Shown: positions 52,885-61,019 of the stretch, piece after piece
How positions within the stretch are numbered: the stretch's first letter is position 1
Layout of the letters: each line of letters begins with the position of its first letter
Assembly (NCBI RefSeq): GCF_022565475.1
Contig: NZ_JAIUMR010000002.1
Coordinates: 186,001 to 250,000, forward strand
Length of the DNA stretch: 64,000 bases
Origin: Aliidiomarina sp.
Lineage (GTDB): Bacteria; Pseudomonadota; Gammaproteobacteria; Enterobacterales; Alteromonadaceae
Direction of reading: 5' to 3'
The notes under the pieces: generated by a model
The model's input: only the letters and a program-made list of their open reading frames with translations
Told to the model about the DNA's origin: nothing
Databases searched by the model: none
Translations under genes and position numbers: made by a program

Positions 52885-55134
52885 CTGCTCAGCCGCTTGA
52901 GCTTGGGTTAATAACAATAACTCGGCAGCGGCTCGAGCGTCATCAAGTGCGCGGTGATGGTTGGTAAGCTGAATGTCGAAGGACTTACATAACGCACCTA
53001 ACGAGTAGGAGTCGCAGCCGGGGAAATAGTGCCTCATGCGCTGCACCGTACAGATTTTCGGTAAGCGAAACACGTGACCTAAACGCTCATATTCGCTGCG
53101 GAAAAAGCTGTAATCAAAATTAACGTTGTGGGCGACGAAAATCGCGTCAGCAAAAAAGCGCTCTAAATCAGGCATCACCTCATGAAACCTTGGCGCATTC
53201 GCAACCATGTCATTATTAATGCCGGTAAGCTCGGTGATAAATCGCGGAATATGCCGCTCTGGGTTAATCAGCGACTGCCATTCCTCGATAATCGCACCCT
53301 TACAGACCTTCACTAAGCCAATTTCGATAATGCGATGATAACCTTGGGCGCCGCCGGTCGTTTCAACGTCAACGACAATATAGGGTTGCTCAGGGTCGAC
53401 TTGCCATTGCACGGTTTGCACGACAACATTGAAACCGGCTTGTTGTAAACGGCGCATACTCATCAGCTGGTTGCGTCGCAAACTGTCCCCGGGTGCTTTG
53501 ATCTCTTCAAACCGCAGCTGACCCTTGTCGATAACCAGTAAGTCAGGATAACCATCGTTGCGCTGCAAGAAATCTTGGCTCATGTCCATGAGAACCTGCG
53601 CCAAGTCGTCCACGGGTGTGTATTGCAGCAGGTGGGAGAAAATTTCGAGCAAAGCGCTGTGCCAACGAAATACGCCATTGGCGGTTCCATAAAACTGAGC
53701 GGCGATCGCCATAAGATGTCGCAACCACTTTCCCGGCGTATCCAACTCTGCGAATAAAGCGCGGATTTCAGTTTCATTGTCGCGCCAGAAACTTTGTTCG
53801 CGCAACGCCAAGGGTAAGCGGTCAAACTCATTACAAAAGCCATTCCCTTCACGAAATAGAATAGGCCAGTACGTCATGCCAAATAATGCGCGCCATAAGC
53901 GGTTTTCAGTTCTCCATACGAGTGCACCACGCCGCTGATAATGCTGCTGGATGCCTTTCTCTACTTGGTCTTTGTGCGCTTCATCGAGAATAACCGGTGT
54001 GTCACAACTGCGAAGAATGTCGGTCAGGATACTGGTACGTTTTTTCTCAAATTTTCGTTGGAGGAAATCCAAGGCGAAATAAAGTAAGTGCTCACTTTCA
54101 GGGTTTTCGACTATCTCGTTGAGCTTCTCTTCGACTATCGCGGTATTACCCGCTTGATAGAGTAAGCGTAAATACTTTTCAATAGCACGTGGATCGGGCG
54201 AACGTTGCAATAACTGAAGTGCTAAATCGCCTTCTGTTTCGTTCAATGCAAACTTTCCGAGCTGGTACAGCAAGGCACCATACTCTTGTTCCGCCAAATA
54301 ACCGGTCGGCCGTTGCAGGGTCAAGCAATGTTCAGCAAAGGCGAGCCGCTGCGCTGTGCTACTATTTTTAAACGCGGCTAGCTCGGACGCCCAAAACCAC
54401 GCGTCTTTGCCATCCGTCAATTGTTGAAAGCGAGCTTGGAGGTTCGAAAAATCATCATCATTGCCCTTCAGCAACGCTTGGCGCGTATTCATGACGCCTA
54501 AGTCCCGCATGGAAAACTGGTTCAACGTACCGCGCACATGACCGAAGTAGAGGTAGCGAAAATAATGGAAGGTTCGATGCTCCGCGACATAGAGCCACGA
54601 CGCTAGACTCGGCGCTGATGACCATGACGCCAGAGCGGCAGAATTGCCCGCTAGGTCTTGAGCGGGCTCTGCGAATGAGGTACTTGCTAACACGGGCTCA
54701 AAAGCTTGCAACCAAGCCGCTTTGGTCGCTGATTTATTCGGTTGCTGCGGTAGCTCAAGTTCCGCGGCTAGCTGTTGTAACTGCGGCTTAGTGAGTTGGT
54801 TTAAAAAGAGTGCTTTTAGCGGCGTCTGCAAACTCGTCGGTTCGGGGCGTTGTAAGACTTGTGCCATAGGTAAGGCAAAACCAACCCGTTCAAGCTCGAT
54901 GAGTGCCGCGGAAATATCACTGATTTCTGAATAATTCAGGGTGTCCAAAGCGACACATGGCCACTTGCGGTTCAGCATACGCACTAACAAACACAAGCCG
55001 TCTTCGGACAGCGCGTGAATTTTCTTTACGATCGCGTTATCGTGCGGATCGAGTAGGTGCGCACAAACCTCTTCAACGTAGCGAAGAAATTCGAGAAAAT
55101 GATCACGATAATATTTTTCGGGAAGCGTCTTCAT
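52876..55134 (-). CDS. FAN1-like VRR-NUC nuclease fused to a DnaQ-type 3'-5' exonuclease
   Basis: A 752-residue protein combining two nucleases. Residues 1-500 resemble FAN1-like proteins: an N-terminal helical region, then TPR-like helices (about 270-370). The VRR-NUC domain follows: GYPDLLVIDKG...RFEEIKAPGDSL with Asp531, Glu544 and Lys546 as the PD-ExK set. From about 585 a DEDDh exonuclease begins: VVDVETTGG (Asp589, Glu591), AHNVNFDYSFF (Asp674) and HHRALDDARAA (His727, Asp732), complete for proofreading-type activity. FAN1 nucleases resolve flaps and interstrand crosslinks; the fused exonuclease could trim products. The ribosome site is weak. Confidence 0.88.
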   Translation of the reverse strand: MKTLPEKYYRDHFLEFLRYVEEVCAHLLDPHDNAIVKKIHALSEDGLCLLVRMLNRKWPCVALDTLNYSEISDISAALIELERVGFALPMAQVLQRPEPTSLQTPLKALFLNQLTKPQLQQLAAELELPQQPNKSATKAAWLQAFEPVLASTSFAEPAQDLAGNSAALASWSSAPSLASWLYVAEHRTFHYFRYLYFGHVRGTLNQFSMRDLGVMNTRQALLKGNDDDFSNLQARFQQLTDGKDAWFWASELAAFKNSSTAQRLAFAEHCLTLQRPTGYLAEQEYGALLYQLGKFALNETEGDLALQLLQRSPDPRAIEKYLRLLYQAGNTAIVEEKLNEIVENPESEHLLYFALDFLQRKFEKKRTSILTDILRSCDTPVILDEAHKDQVEKGIQQHYQRRGALVWRTENRLWRALFGMTYWPILFREGNGFCNEFDRLPLALREQSFWRDNETEIRALFAELDTPGKWLRHLMAIAAQFYGTANGVFRWHSALLEIFSHLLQYTPVDDLAQVLMDMSQDFLQRNDGYPDLLVIDKGQLRFEEIKAPGDSLRRNQLMSMRRLQQAGFNVVVQTVQWQVDPEQPYIVVDVETTGGAQGYHRIIEIGLVKVCKGAIIEEWQSLINPERHIPRFITELTGINNDMVANAPRFHEVMPDLERFFADAIFVAHNVNFDYSFFRSEYERLGHVFRLPKICTVQRMRHYFPGCDSYSLGALCKSFDIQLTNHHRALDDARAAAELLLLTQAQAAEQLG

Positions 55135-55244
55135 AGCGAACCAGTCGATTTCGATTTCTTTATACTGTTCTTTTATACAGTATTTGGCAAATAATTTTTA
55201 ACGAAAATTGTAAGAAAATCGATCGACAGCCACAGGAATTAAGC

Positions 55245-55463
55245 ATGATACAATTAAAAGCTGGGATTTATCGGCACTACAAAGGCAATGAATATCAGGT
55301 CATCGATATTGCGCGGCACTCGGAAACCGAAGAGTTATTGGTCGTGTACCGACCTTTGTATGGTGAGCGGGCACTTTGGGTGCGCCCGCTCGATATGTTT
55401 GCCGAAGAAGTCGAAGTGAATGGTGAACTACAACCGCGTTTTAGCTTCCTCCGCGACTCGTGA
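55245..55463 (+). CDS. DUF1653 family protein
   Basis: A 72-residue protein that is one DUF1653 domain: AGIYRHYKGNEYQVIDIARHSETEELLVVYRPLYGERALWVRPLDMFAEEV. The fold is SH3-like and the function unknown. AGGA lies about eight bases before the ATG. Its end overlaps the convergent MFS gene by 23 bp. Confidence 0.93.
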   Translation: MIQLKAGIYRHYKGNEYQVIDIARHSETEELLVVYRPLYGERALWVRPLDMFAEEVEVNGELQPRFSFLRDS

Positions 55464-56787
55464 TGGTTTCCAAACCATGCGCATTCGGGCCAGTTTCGCT
55501 GCGCCATAGTTTATAGGCGAAGACCAAACCAAAGGCGGCTAAACCGGTATAAAACCACATACTCGGTGCATAGCCGGCGATATTCTCTGGCCCTGCACTG
55601 TTGATGTCATTTAAACGACCGACGATAAAAGGCACTACCGCCCAACCGAGTTGCTGACACATGGTCATGAGTGCAAACGCGGAGCCTAGACGGCGCGCGT
55701 CGACGATGTAAGCGACGGAGGGCCACATGACCGCAGGTATCAAGGAAAAGACTGCGCCGAGCATGAAAATCACCACGAACAAGGTCAGCGGCACCATAGC
55801 GCTGCCGATGAAGGGGATGACCAGCGGCACATCGGGGCCGGCAGGTAAGTAGGTTACCGCTAAAAACAGGGGTAACATCACCAGTGCGCCGACAGCCATA
55901 AACAATGAGCGCCGCCCCACGCGATCAACCCAAAAGCCAAATAACGGCGTGAGAATGATCGCGGCAACAGGCAATAAGCTGCTGAGCAAACCAGCCGCTT
56001 CGCGTGTGATGCCGTGCGCTTGTTGAAAGTAATCAATTGCAAACGTGCGGAATGGGAAAACGACTGCGTAAAACACCACGCAAAGCGCGACGATATACCA
56101 ATAAGAAGCGGAAAATTTATAAAGTGACTTAAGTTCGATTTTCTCCGCAGCTTGGCTACTACCTATCTGATAGCGGCCTTCCGCACGCTTTTCCATCATC
56201 CAGTACAGCAAGGCAGCGGAGACGGAAATACCCGCCACTGCGGTTGCTAACCAGAGGGGATCTTGCCAATTCATATACAGCGGGCTTGCGAACGACGTTG
56301 ACCAATCTGCCGACGCTGAGCCGAGGCGTGAAATGGATAAGTTAATCCCAAAGGCGAAGCTGAGCTCCTTGCCTTTAAACCACTTCGCCAACACGGTTGT
56401 CGCCGCAACAATGAGCGGCTCGGCACCGATCCCTAATAAGAAACGTCCAGCAAAAATCATTTCGTAATGTGGCGTCGCCGCGGTCAGGAAGGCAGCGAAA
56501 AGACAAATCAGCGCAAAAACGGTGATGGCCTTTTTGGTGCCGAAGCGATCGATGATGTAACCGCCTATAAGCAGGACACACAGCGCCGCGACGTTATATG
56601 CGGTGGAGAGCAAGCCAATTTGTTGGTAACTGAAGCCCAAATCGGTGCGCATCAGATCGATGACCGGCCACATCGAGTCATAGACATAATAGTTACCGAA
56701 CATGGCGAGACTGACAAACAGCAAAACAGCCCAGCGATAAAACGGTGTGGGTTCCGGTAGTGCTTGAAAATCCTGAGATTGCGACAT
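55441..56787 (-). CDS. MFS transporter
   Basis: A 448-residue major facilitator protein with 12 predicted helices in the inner membrane. GGYIIDRFGTKKAITVFA is the loop 2-3 signature, and GFWVDRVGRRSLFMAVGAL is its repeat in the second half. The layout resembles the MFSD1-like branch, but the substrate cannot be read. I start at the ATG at 56787 (MSQSQDF); the frame runs to 56853 without transporter features. Convergent overlap with the DUF1653 gene is 23 bp. Confidence 0.88.
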   Translation of the reverse strand: MSQSQDFQALPEPTPFYRWAVLLFVSLAMFGNYYVYDSMWPVIDLMRTDLGFSYQQIGLLSTAYNVAALCVLLIGGYIIDRFGTKKAITVFALICLFAAFLTAATPHYEMIFAGRFLLGIGAEPLIVAATTVLAKWFKGKELSFAFGINLSISRLGSASADWSTSFASPLYMNWQDPLWLATAVAGISVSAALLYWMMEKRAEGRYQIGSSQAAEKIELKSLYKFSASYWYIVALCVVFYAVVFPFRTFAIDYFQQAHGITREAAGLLSSLLPVAAIILTPLFGFWVDRVGRRSLFMAVGALVMLPLFLAVTYLPAGPDVPLVIPFIGSAMVPLTLFVVIFMLGAVFSLIPAVMWPSVAYIVDARRLGSAFALMTMCQQLGWAVVPFIVGRLNDINSAGPENIAGYAPSMWFYTGLAAFGLVFAYKLWRSETGPNAHGLETITSRGGS

Positions 56788-56910
56788 GAATAGACTCTTT
56801 CTTGTTATTGTTATTCCGCCCTGTGAACGACTGCGCTGACTACCAGCAATCATTCACCGCATCAGCAAAACATTATGCCCGACCCCGCAAAGAGATGGAA
56901 TGTTAAATGA

Positions 56911-56975
56911 CATTCCGGCTCCGAGCCGAATGCAAAAACAATTCCGGCTCCGAGCCGGTAAGGTAACTCTTTAAG
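56911..56975 (+). repeat. dispersed palindromic repeat, two cores (cluster 12)
   Basis: Cores GGCTCCGAGCC at 56917-56927 and 56946-56956, 29 bp apart, each preceded by ATTCC. The second is followed by the GGTAAGGTAACTCTTTAAG tail. It lies between divergent genes. Confidence 0.85.
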
Positions 56976-57045
56976 TTTGTGACAGTTTTGTGAAAGCTTA
57001 CGTTTGCGGTAAACTGTAAAGATTGGGCTTTGATGAGGTGTAGCG

Positions 57046-59052
57046 ATGAAAAAGGTGGTTTGGTTAGGCGCGGTTGTCGCACTATTAATGGGGTGTAGTG
57101 AGCGTCCTGACCCAAGTGTGGTCCCGGAGCCGTTCGAGCTGATCATTGCCCATATTAACGACACCCACTCTGCTTTTGATCCGGTGCCCGCAAGCTTTCG
57201 GGCCAACGAACTCACGGTTTATAATGAGTTTGGCGGCCATCCACGCTTACTTGAACAGGCCAACGCATACCGTGCTATCGCGACGGAAGAGAATACCGCC
57301 CTATTATTTTTACACGGTGGTGACGCATGGCAGGGCTCCGCTTATTTTAAGATCAACGAAGGGCGTATGAATGCGGATATTCTGAGTCGTATGAATATCG
57401 ACGCCATGGCCTTGGGAAATCATGAGTTTGACCTAACGAATGCGCATCTCAATGAGTTTCTTAACCGCATTAACTTCCCGTTGCTCGCAGCCAATATTGA
57501 TACCAGCCGGGATCCGGATTTAAAAGACCAAGAAAACCTTCGCCCCTTCACGCTTTTTGCTTTCGATGGTTATCACAAGCAACGCGTAGACGATTTTACT
57601 GAGCTCCAGCATGTCCCTGAACATTATCAAATTGTCGGGGTTTTTGGCCTCGCCTTAGATGATATGCCGAATATTTCTCCTCATGTTGGTGAGGTTGAGT
57701 TTTTCGATGTGGTGACCAGTGCACAGGCTATGGTTGATGAGTTTCATGCGCATGGTGTGTACAACATTGTGGCAGTCACGCACTTAGGTCATTCGGTTGA
57801 CGTCGCGATTGCTGAGCAAGTGAACGGCATCGACGTGATTGTCGGCGGCCATTCGCATACATTGCTCGGCGACTTTACGGATTTAGGCCTAGGTCATGCG
57901 GGTGATTATGCGCAATGGATACAGAACCCCAACGGTATCGACGCGACCTGCATCGTTCAAGCCGGTGAATACGCCCAAGCGATGGGTAAGGTCCGCGTGC
58001 ACTTCGCCAGCGATGGACGCTTGACCAATTGTGCGGGACAAAATGTGTTGCTGAGTAATGACGACTTCTATCAAAGTTCGTCTCGTCACGCGGACTCTCG
58101 TATGACCGAATCGCAAAGCCAGCGTGTTCTCGATTTTATTCATGGCCATCCAGCTATTCAGGTGACACATGAACACGCGGATCTGCGCGCACATATTGAT
58201 GCGGTGTATAAACCGGCCGTTGAACAGGCCTATGGCCAAGTGGTTGGGATGCTGCCTGACACCCTCGTGCATGTGCGTCGTCCGGGTGACAGCGACAGTG
58301 ATCAACATGGCTCGCAAGTTGCGCCGCTCATTGCACTGGCGCAATTTGAATGGGCAAATAGCCCAGCCGTGCAGGACGTGACGGGCATCCACGTCGACTT
58401 TTCGTTGTTAGGTGCGGGTGGTATTCGACAAAATCTGGCGGAAGGTGAATTGCGCGAAGGTGATATTACTCTCGAGCTTTTACCTTTCTCTAATTTCCTG
58501 TCGATCTTGCCACTCACTGGAGCGGAAGTGAAAGCGTTATTGGAAGAAACGATTATTGCAACACTCCCCCCAGGTTCTCATGCGGGTAAATTCCCCTATG
58601 GCGGTAACTTGCGATTTACCTTTGAGGAAACCGAACGTCATCGCGATGGTGAGATTACCCAACTCGAAGTAAATCGAGGCACATGGCAGGAGCCAGATTG
58701 GCAGCCGTTGGATTTAGACGCGCGTTATCAAGTACTCATGAATAGTTATAGCGCAACTGGCAATGATGGTTGGACAACGGTGTTTCGCAGTCAGCAGCAA
58801 CGCAGTGAACGTCTCGACCTTGCATACATGAACGGACAACTGACAACGTATCCGGTTGCTCGCCTCAGTCAGCAAGACAACCGCCTTGTTATTCACTACG
58901 CTGACGAGGCGCTACAATGTGACCTCGCGACTGTGCAATGCAATACCGACGCTCTTGCTGTCGTTGAGTTTCTTCGCGATACATACATGCCTGCGCGTGG
59001 CGCCATTCTGCCTATACCTTATCCGGTAGTGACTTTAAAAAGATTGGAATAA
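57046..59052 (+). CDS. UshA-like 5'-nucleotidase/phosphoesterase lipoprotein
   Basis: A 668-residue protein with lipobox LMGC (Cys near 17), so it is attached at the envelope facing the periplasm. The metallophosphoesterase domain (about 30-340) has HINDTHSAFDP, GGDAWQGS, LGNHEFD and VGGHSHTLLGDF, the two-metal site. The C-terminal nucleotidase domain (about 395-600) has SLLGAGGIRQNLAEGELREGDITLELLPFSN and NSYSATGNDGW. It would release phosphate and nucleosides from extracellular nucleotides. GAGGTG precedes the ATG. Four C-terminal cysteines may pair. Confidence 0.9.
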   Translation: MKKVVWLGAVVALLMGCSERPDPSVVPEPFELIIAHINDTHSAFDPVPASFRANELTVYNEFGGHPRLLEQANAYRAIATEENTALLFLHGGDAWQGSAYFKINEGRMNADILSRMNIDAMALGNHEFDLTNAHLNEFLNRINFPLLAANIDTSRDPDLKDQENLRPFTLFAFDGYHKQRVDDFTELQHVPEHYQIVGVFGLALDDMPNISPHVGEVEFFDVVTSAQAMVDEFHAHGVYNIVAVTHLGHSVDVAIAEQVNGIDVIVGGHSHTLLGDFTDLGLGHAGDYAQWIQNPNGIDATCIVQAGEYAQAMGKVRVHFASDGRLTNCAGQNVLLSNDDFYQSSSRHADSRMTESQSQRVLDFIHGHPAIQVTHEHADLRAHIDAVYKPAVEQAYGQVVGMLPDTLVHVRRPGDSDSDQHGSQVAPLIALAQFEWANSPAVQDVTGIHVDFSLLGAGGIRQNLAEGELREGDITLELLPFSNFLSILPLTGAEVKALLEETIIATLPPGSHAGKFPYGGNLRFTFEETERHRDGEITQLEVNRGTWQEPDWQPLDLDARYQVLMNSYSATGNDGWTTVFRSQQQRSERLDLAYMNGQLTTYPVARLSQQDNRLVIHYADEALQCDLATVQCNTDALAVVEFLRDTYMPARGAILPIPYPVVTLKRLE

Positions 59053-59108
59053 ATCCGAACCGCCGCCGTTTATTCTGTAGACGAGGACGATGACAGAAGG
59101 GCCAACAG

Positions 59109-59618
59109 GTGACAACGAACACGCATCCCTACTTGCAGTGGTACAACGGCGGATTAGCCCTAGCTCGGAGCATCTTGCGCTGTAATCAAGCTGCGCAAGA
59201 TATATTGCAAACCGCGTTTACGAAAACGCTCACCGGTAGCCGCTTACCCACGGATGAAGCCGCTCAGCGGGTGTGGTTTTTTAAAGTCATTCGCAATGCG
59301 TGTATTGATAGTTTGCGCTTTCAACAACGCTTTCAAGCGGAAGAAAGTGCAGAACTCTTTGCCACGACCATTGATGAAATCGACCCGATTGAGCAATCCG
59401 AACGCCAACAATGGGTGCGTCAAGCGCTGTTGCAATTGACCTCGGAGCAACGAGAAATTCTCGTTCTGCGCGACGTCAATGAACTTAGCTATGCAGATAT
59501 CGCCCAAGTCTTGCAGCTGAATAGTGGTACGGTCATGTCCCGCTTACACAGGGCTCGATTAGCCATGCGCGAGCAACTGCTCAATCTCGACCGTCAGTCC
59601 TCATTAGTTCAACGTTAA
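59109..59618 (+). CDS. ECF-type RNA polymerase sigma factor
   Basis: A 169-residue sigma factor. Region 2 (about 15-80) includes ALARSILRCNQAAQDILQTAFTKTL and RVWFFKVIRNACIDSLRFQQR; region 4 (about 100-155) has LTSEQREILVLRDVNELSYADIAQVLQLNSGTVMSRLHRARLAMREQL. The start is a GTG at 59109 with AAGG nine bases upstream. The anti-sigma gene follows after 13 bp. Its promoter targets are not predictable here. Confidence 0.93.
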   Translation: MTTNTHPYLQWYNGGLALARSILRCNQAAQDILQTAFTKTLTGSRLPTDEAAQRVWFFKVIRNACIDSLRFQQRFQAEESAELFATTIDEIDPIEQSERQQWVRQALLQLTSEQREILVLRDVNELSYADIAQVLQLNSGTVMSRLHRARLAMREQLLNLDRQSSLVQR

Positions 59619-59631
59619 CGCGGAGGTTACT

Positions 59632-60093
59632 ATGAATTCGAATCAATCCCCTTGCCTAGATGTACAGGAAAAACTGTCCGCATACCTTGATGACGAGTTG
59701 ACGCAACAAGAGCAACAGCGTATTTATTTGCATCTACAAAATTGCCCGAATTGCAAAGCATTAGCGGATGATCTTCTGCAAATGCGTGGTGATTTGAAGT
59801 CAGCTGTATTGACCTCGGTCGACACAGAACATTTACCCAGGGTATTGGCTGACCGTCCAGCGCGGCGACTCGCGTTTGTGGGTTGGGCATTAGTGATTGC
59901 GGCCGTACTGTTATTGGGCGGTATTGTCAGCTGGCAATTTATCCGTGAAGTTTTTAGTGAGTCGGGGGTTGGCCGCTGGCTCGGTATCGGTGTGATTGCT
60001 TTTTACGGTGGTTTATTTTTACTTTTCCTCAGTGTTCTACGACAACGATTGATTGCCCGTAAAACCGATAAATATAAGAAGGTACAACTATGA
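59632..60093 (+). CDS. membrane anti-sigma factor with zinc-finger N-terminus
   Basis: A 153-residue protein. The N-terminal zf-HC2 region has a Cys, then LSAYLDDELTQQEQQRIYLHLQNCPNCKAL, the His-x3-Cys-x2-Cys zinc pattern that binds ECF factors. Two membrane helices follow (about 83-105 and 122-142). Signals reaching the membrane could release the sigma factor. The stop overlaps the ybjQ-like start (ATGA). Confidence 0.9.
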   Translation: MNSNQSPCLDVQEKLSAYLDDELTQQEQQRIYLHLQNCPNCKALADDLLQMRGDLKSAVLTSVDTEHLPRVLADRPARRLAFVGWALVIAAVLLLGGIVSWQFIREVFSESGVGRWLGIGVIAFYGGLFLLFLSVLRQRLIARKTDKYKKVQL

Positions 60094-60419
60094 AACCCAT
60101 GCCCGTTGTGACAACAGAAACGATTGCTGGTGAAGAGATTGTCGCTAGTTTAGGACTGGTGCGCGGTAATACCATACGCGCCCGCCATTTAGGCCGCGAT
60201 GTGTTGGCAGGTCTGCGCAACCTTGTCGGTGGAGAACTACACGACTACACCAAGCTCATGGCTGAGTCTCGCGAACAATCGATTGACCGCATGATTGACG
60301 AAGCGCGATCGCTTGGCGCCGACGCGATTGTCGGTGTCCGCTTTTCGACATCGGTCGTCGCCCAAAGCGCTGCAGAAATCTTGGTATTTGGTACTGCAGT
60401 AAAACTTGCACCTAAGTAA
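60090..60419 (+). CDS. ybjQ: YbjQ family protein (UPF0145)
   Basis: A 109-residue protein: PVVTTETIAGEEIVASLGLVRGNTIRARHLGRDVLAGLRNLVGGELHDYTKLMAESREQSIDRMIDEARSLGADAIVGVRFSTS. This is the full YbjQ/UPF0145 pattern. The fold forms oligomers of unknown function, and some homologues bind metal or peptides. It is coupled by ATGA to the anti-sigma gene, suggesting it belongs to the stress response governed by the sigma factor (inference). Confidence 0.93.
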   Translation: MKPMPVVTTETIAGEEIVASLGLVRGNTIRARHLGRDVLAGLRNLVGGELHDYTKLMAESREQSIDRMIDEARSLGADAIVGVRFSTSVVAQSAAEILVFGTAVKLAPK

Positions 60420-60475
60420 ACAAAGTGCGACAAATAAGGTGTTGGTGAAAACACCTTATTTGAAGGACTTAGGTC

Positions 60476-60955
60476 ATGTTGGAAAAAAATCGGATTGAAG
60501 TGAAGTGGGGCATCGTGTTCACGTTGGCGATGTTAGTTTGGATGTTGCTCGAGCGTTTTTCGGGGTTACATTCGACACATATCGCTTATCATCCATTACT
60601 CACAAACTTATTTGCGATCGTCGCGATTGCGATTTACGTGTTTGCTTTGCGAGAAAAGCGCGAGCAGCATTTCGCAGGTAAAATGAATTGGACGCAAGGC
60701 TTTTTCACTGGCTTGTATTTAACCATGGTGATTGCCATTTTGAGCCCTTTCGCTCAGGTCTTGATTCACTTTGTCATCACGCCAGAATTCTTCACGAACG
60801 CGGCGACCCATGCCGTGGAGGCCGGGGCGATGAGTGTTGAAGAGGCTGTCGCCTATTTCAACTTCCGCTCGTATGTGGTGCAGGCCTTTATTGGTGCAAT
60901 TCTACTCGGTATTGTGACCAGTGCGGTGGTTGCAACCTTTGTCCGCCGTGCCTAA
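60476..60955 (+). CDS. DUF4199 membrane protein
   Basis: A 159-residue protein with four membrane helices: EVKWGIVFTLAMLVWMLLE at the start, LFAIVAIAIYVFALREKRE, KMNWTQGFFTGLYLTMVIAILSPFAQ in the middle, and a C-terminal helix. The pattern matches DUF4199. Function unknown. AGGAC precedes the ATG. It may be the last gene of the ECF group, 56 bp after ybjQ, and ends just before a strong hairpin. Confidence 0.85.
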   Translation: MLEKNRIEVKWGIVFTLAMLVWMLLERFSGLHSTHIAYHPLLTNLFAIVAIAIYVFALREKREQHFAGKMNWTQGFFTGLYLTMVIAILSPFAQVLIHFVITPEFFTNAATHAVEAGAMSVEEAVAYFNFRSYVVQAFIGAILLGIVTSAVVATFVRRA

Positions 60956-60960
60956 CTAAA

Positions 60961-61010
60961 CAGGGGCTCAACGCTTCCGGCGTTTTTCAAGTTAGTTGAG
61001 CCCCTGCTTT
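60961..61010. terminator. bidirectional hairpin terminator between convergent genes
   Basis: CAGGGGCTCAAC (60961-60972) pairs perfectly with GTTGAGCCCCTG (60995-61006), a 12-bp GC-rich stem followed by CTTTC. It lies exactly between the stops of the DUF4199 and DUF4198 genes. The loop of 22 bases is long and contains GCTTCCGGCG. Confidence 0.75.
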
Positions 61011-61019
61011 CACCCAGAA

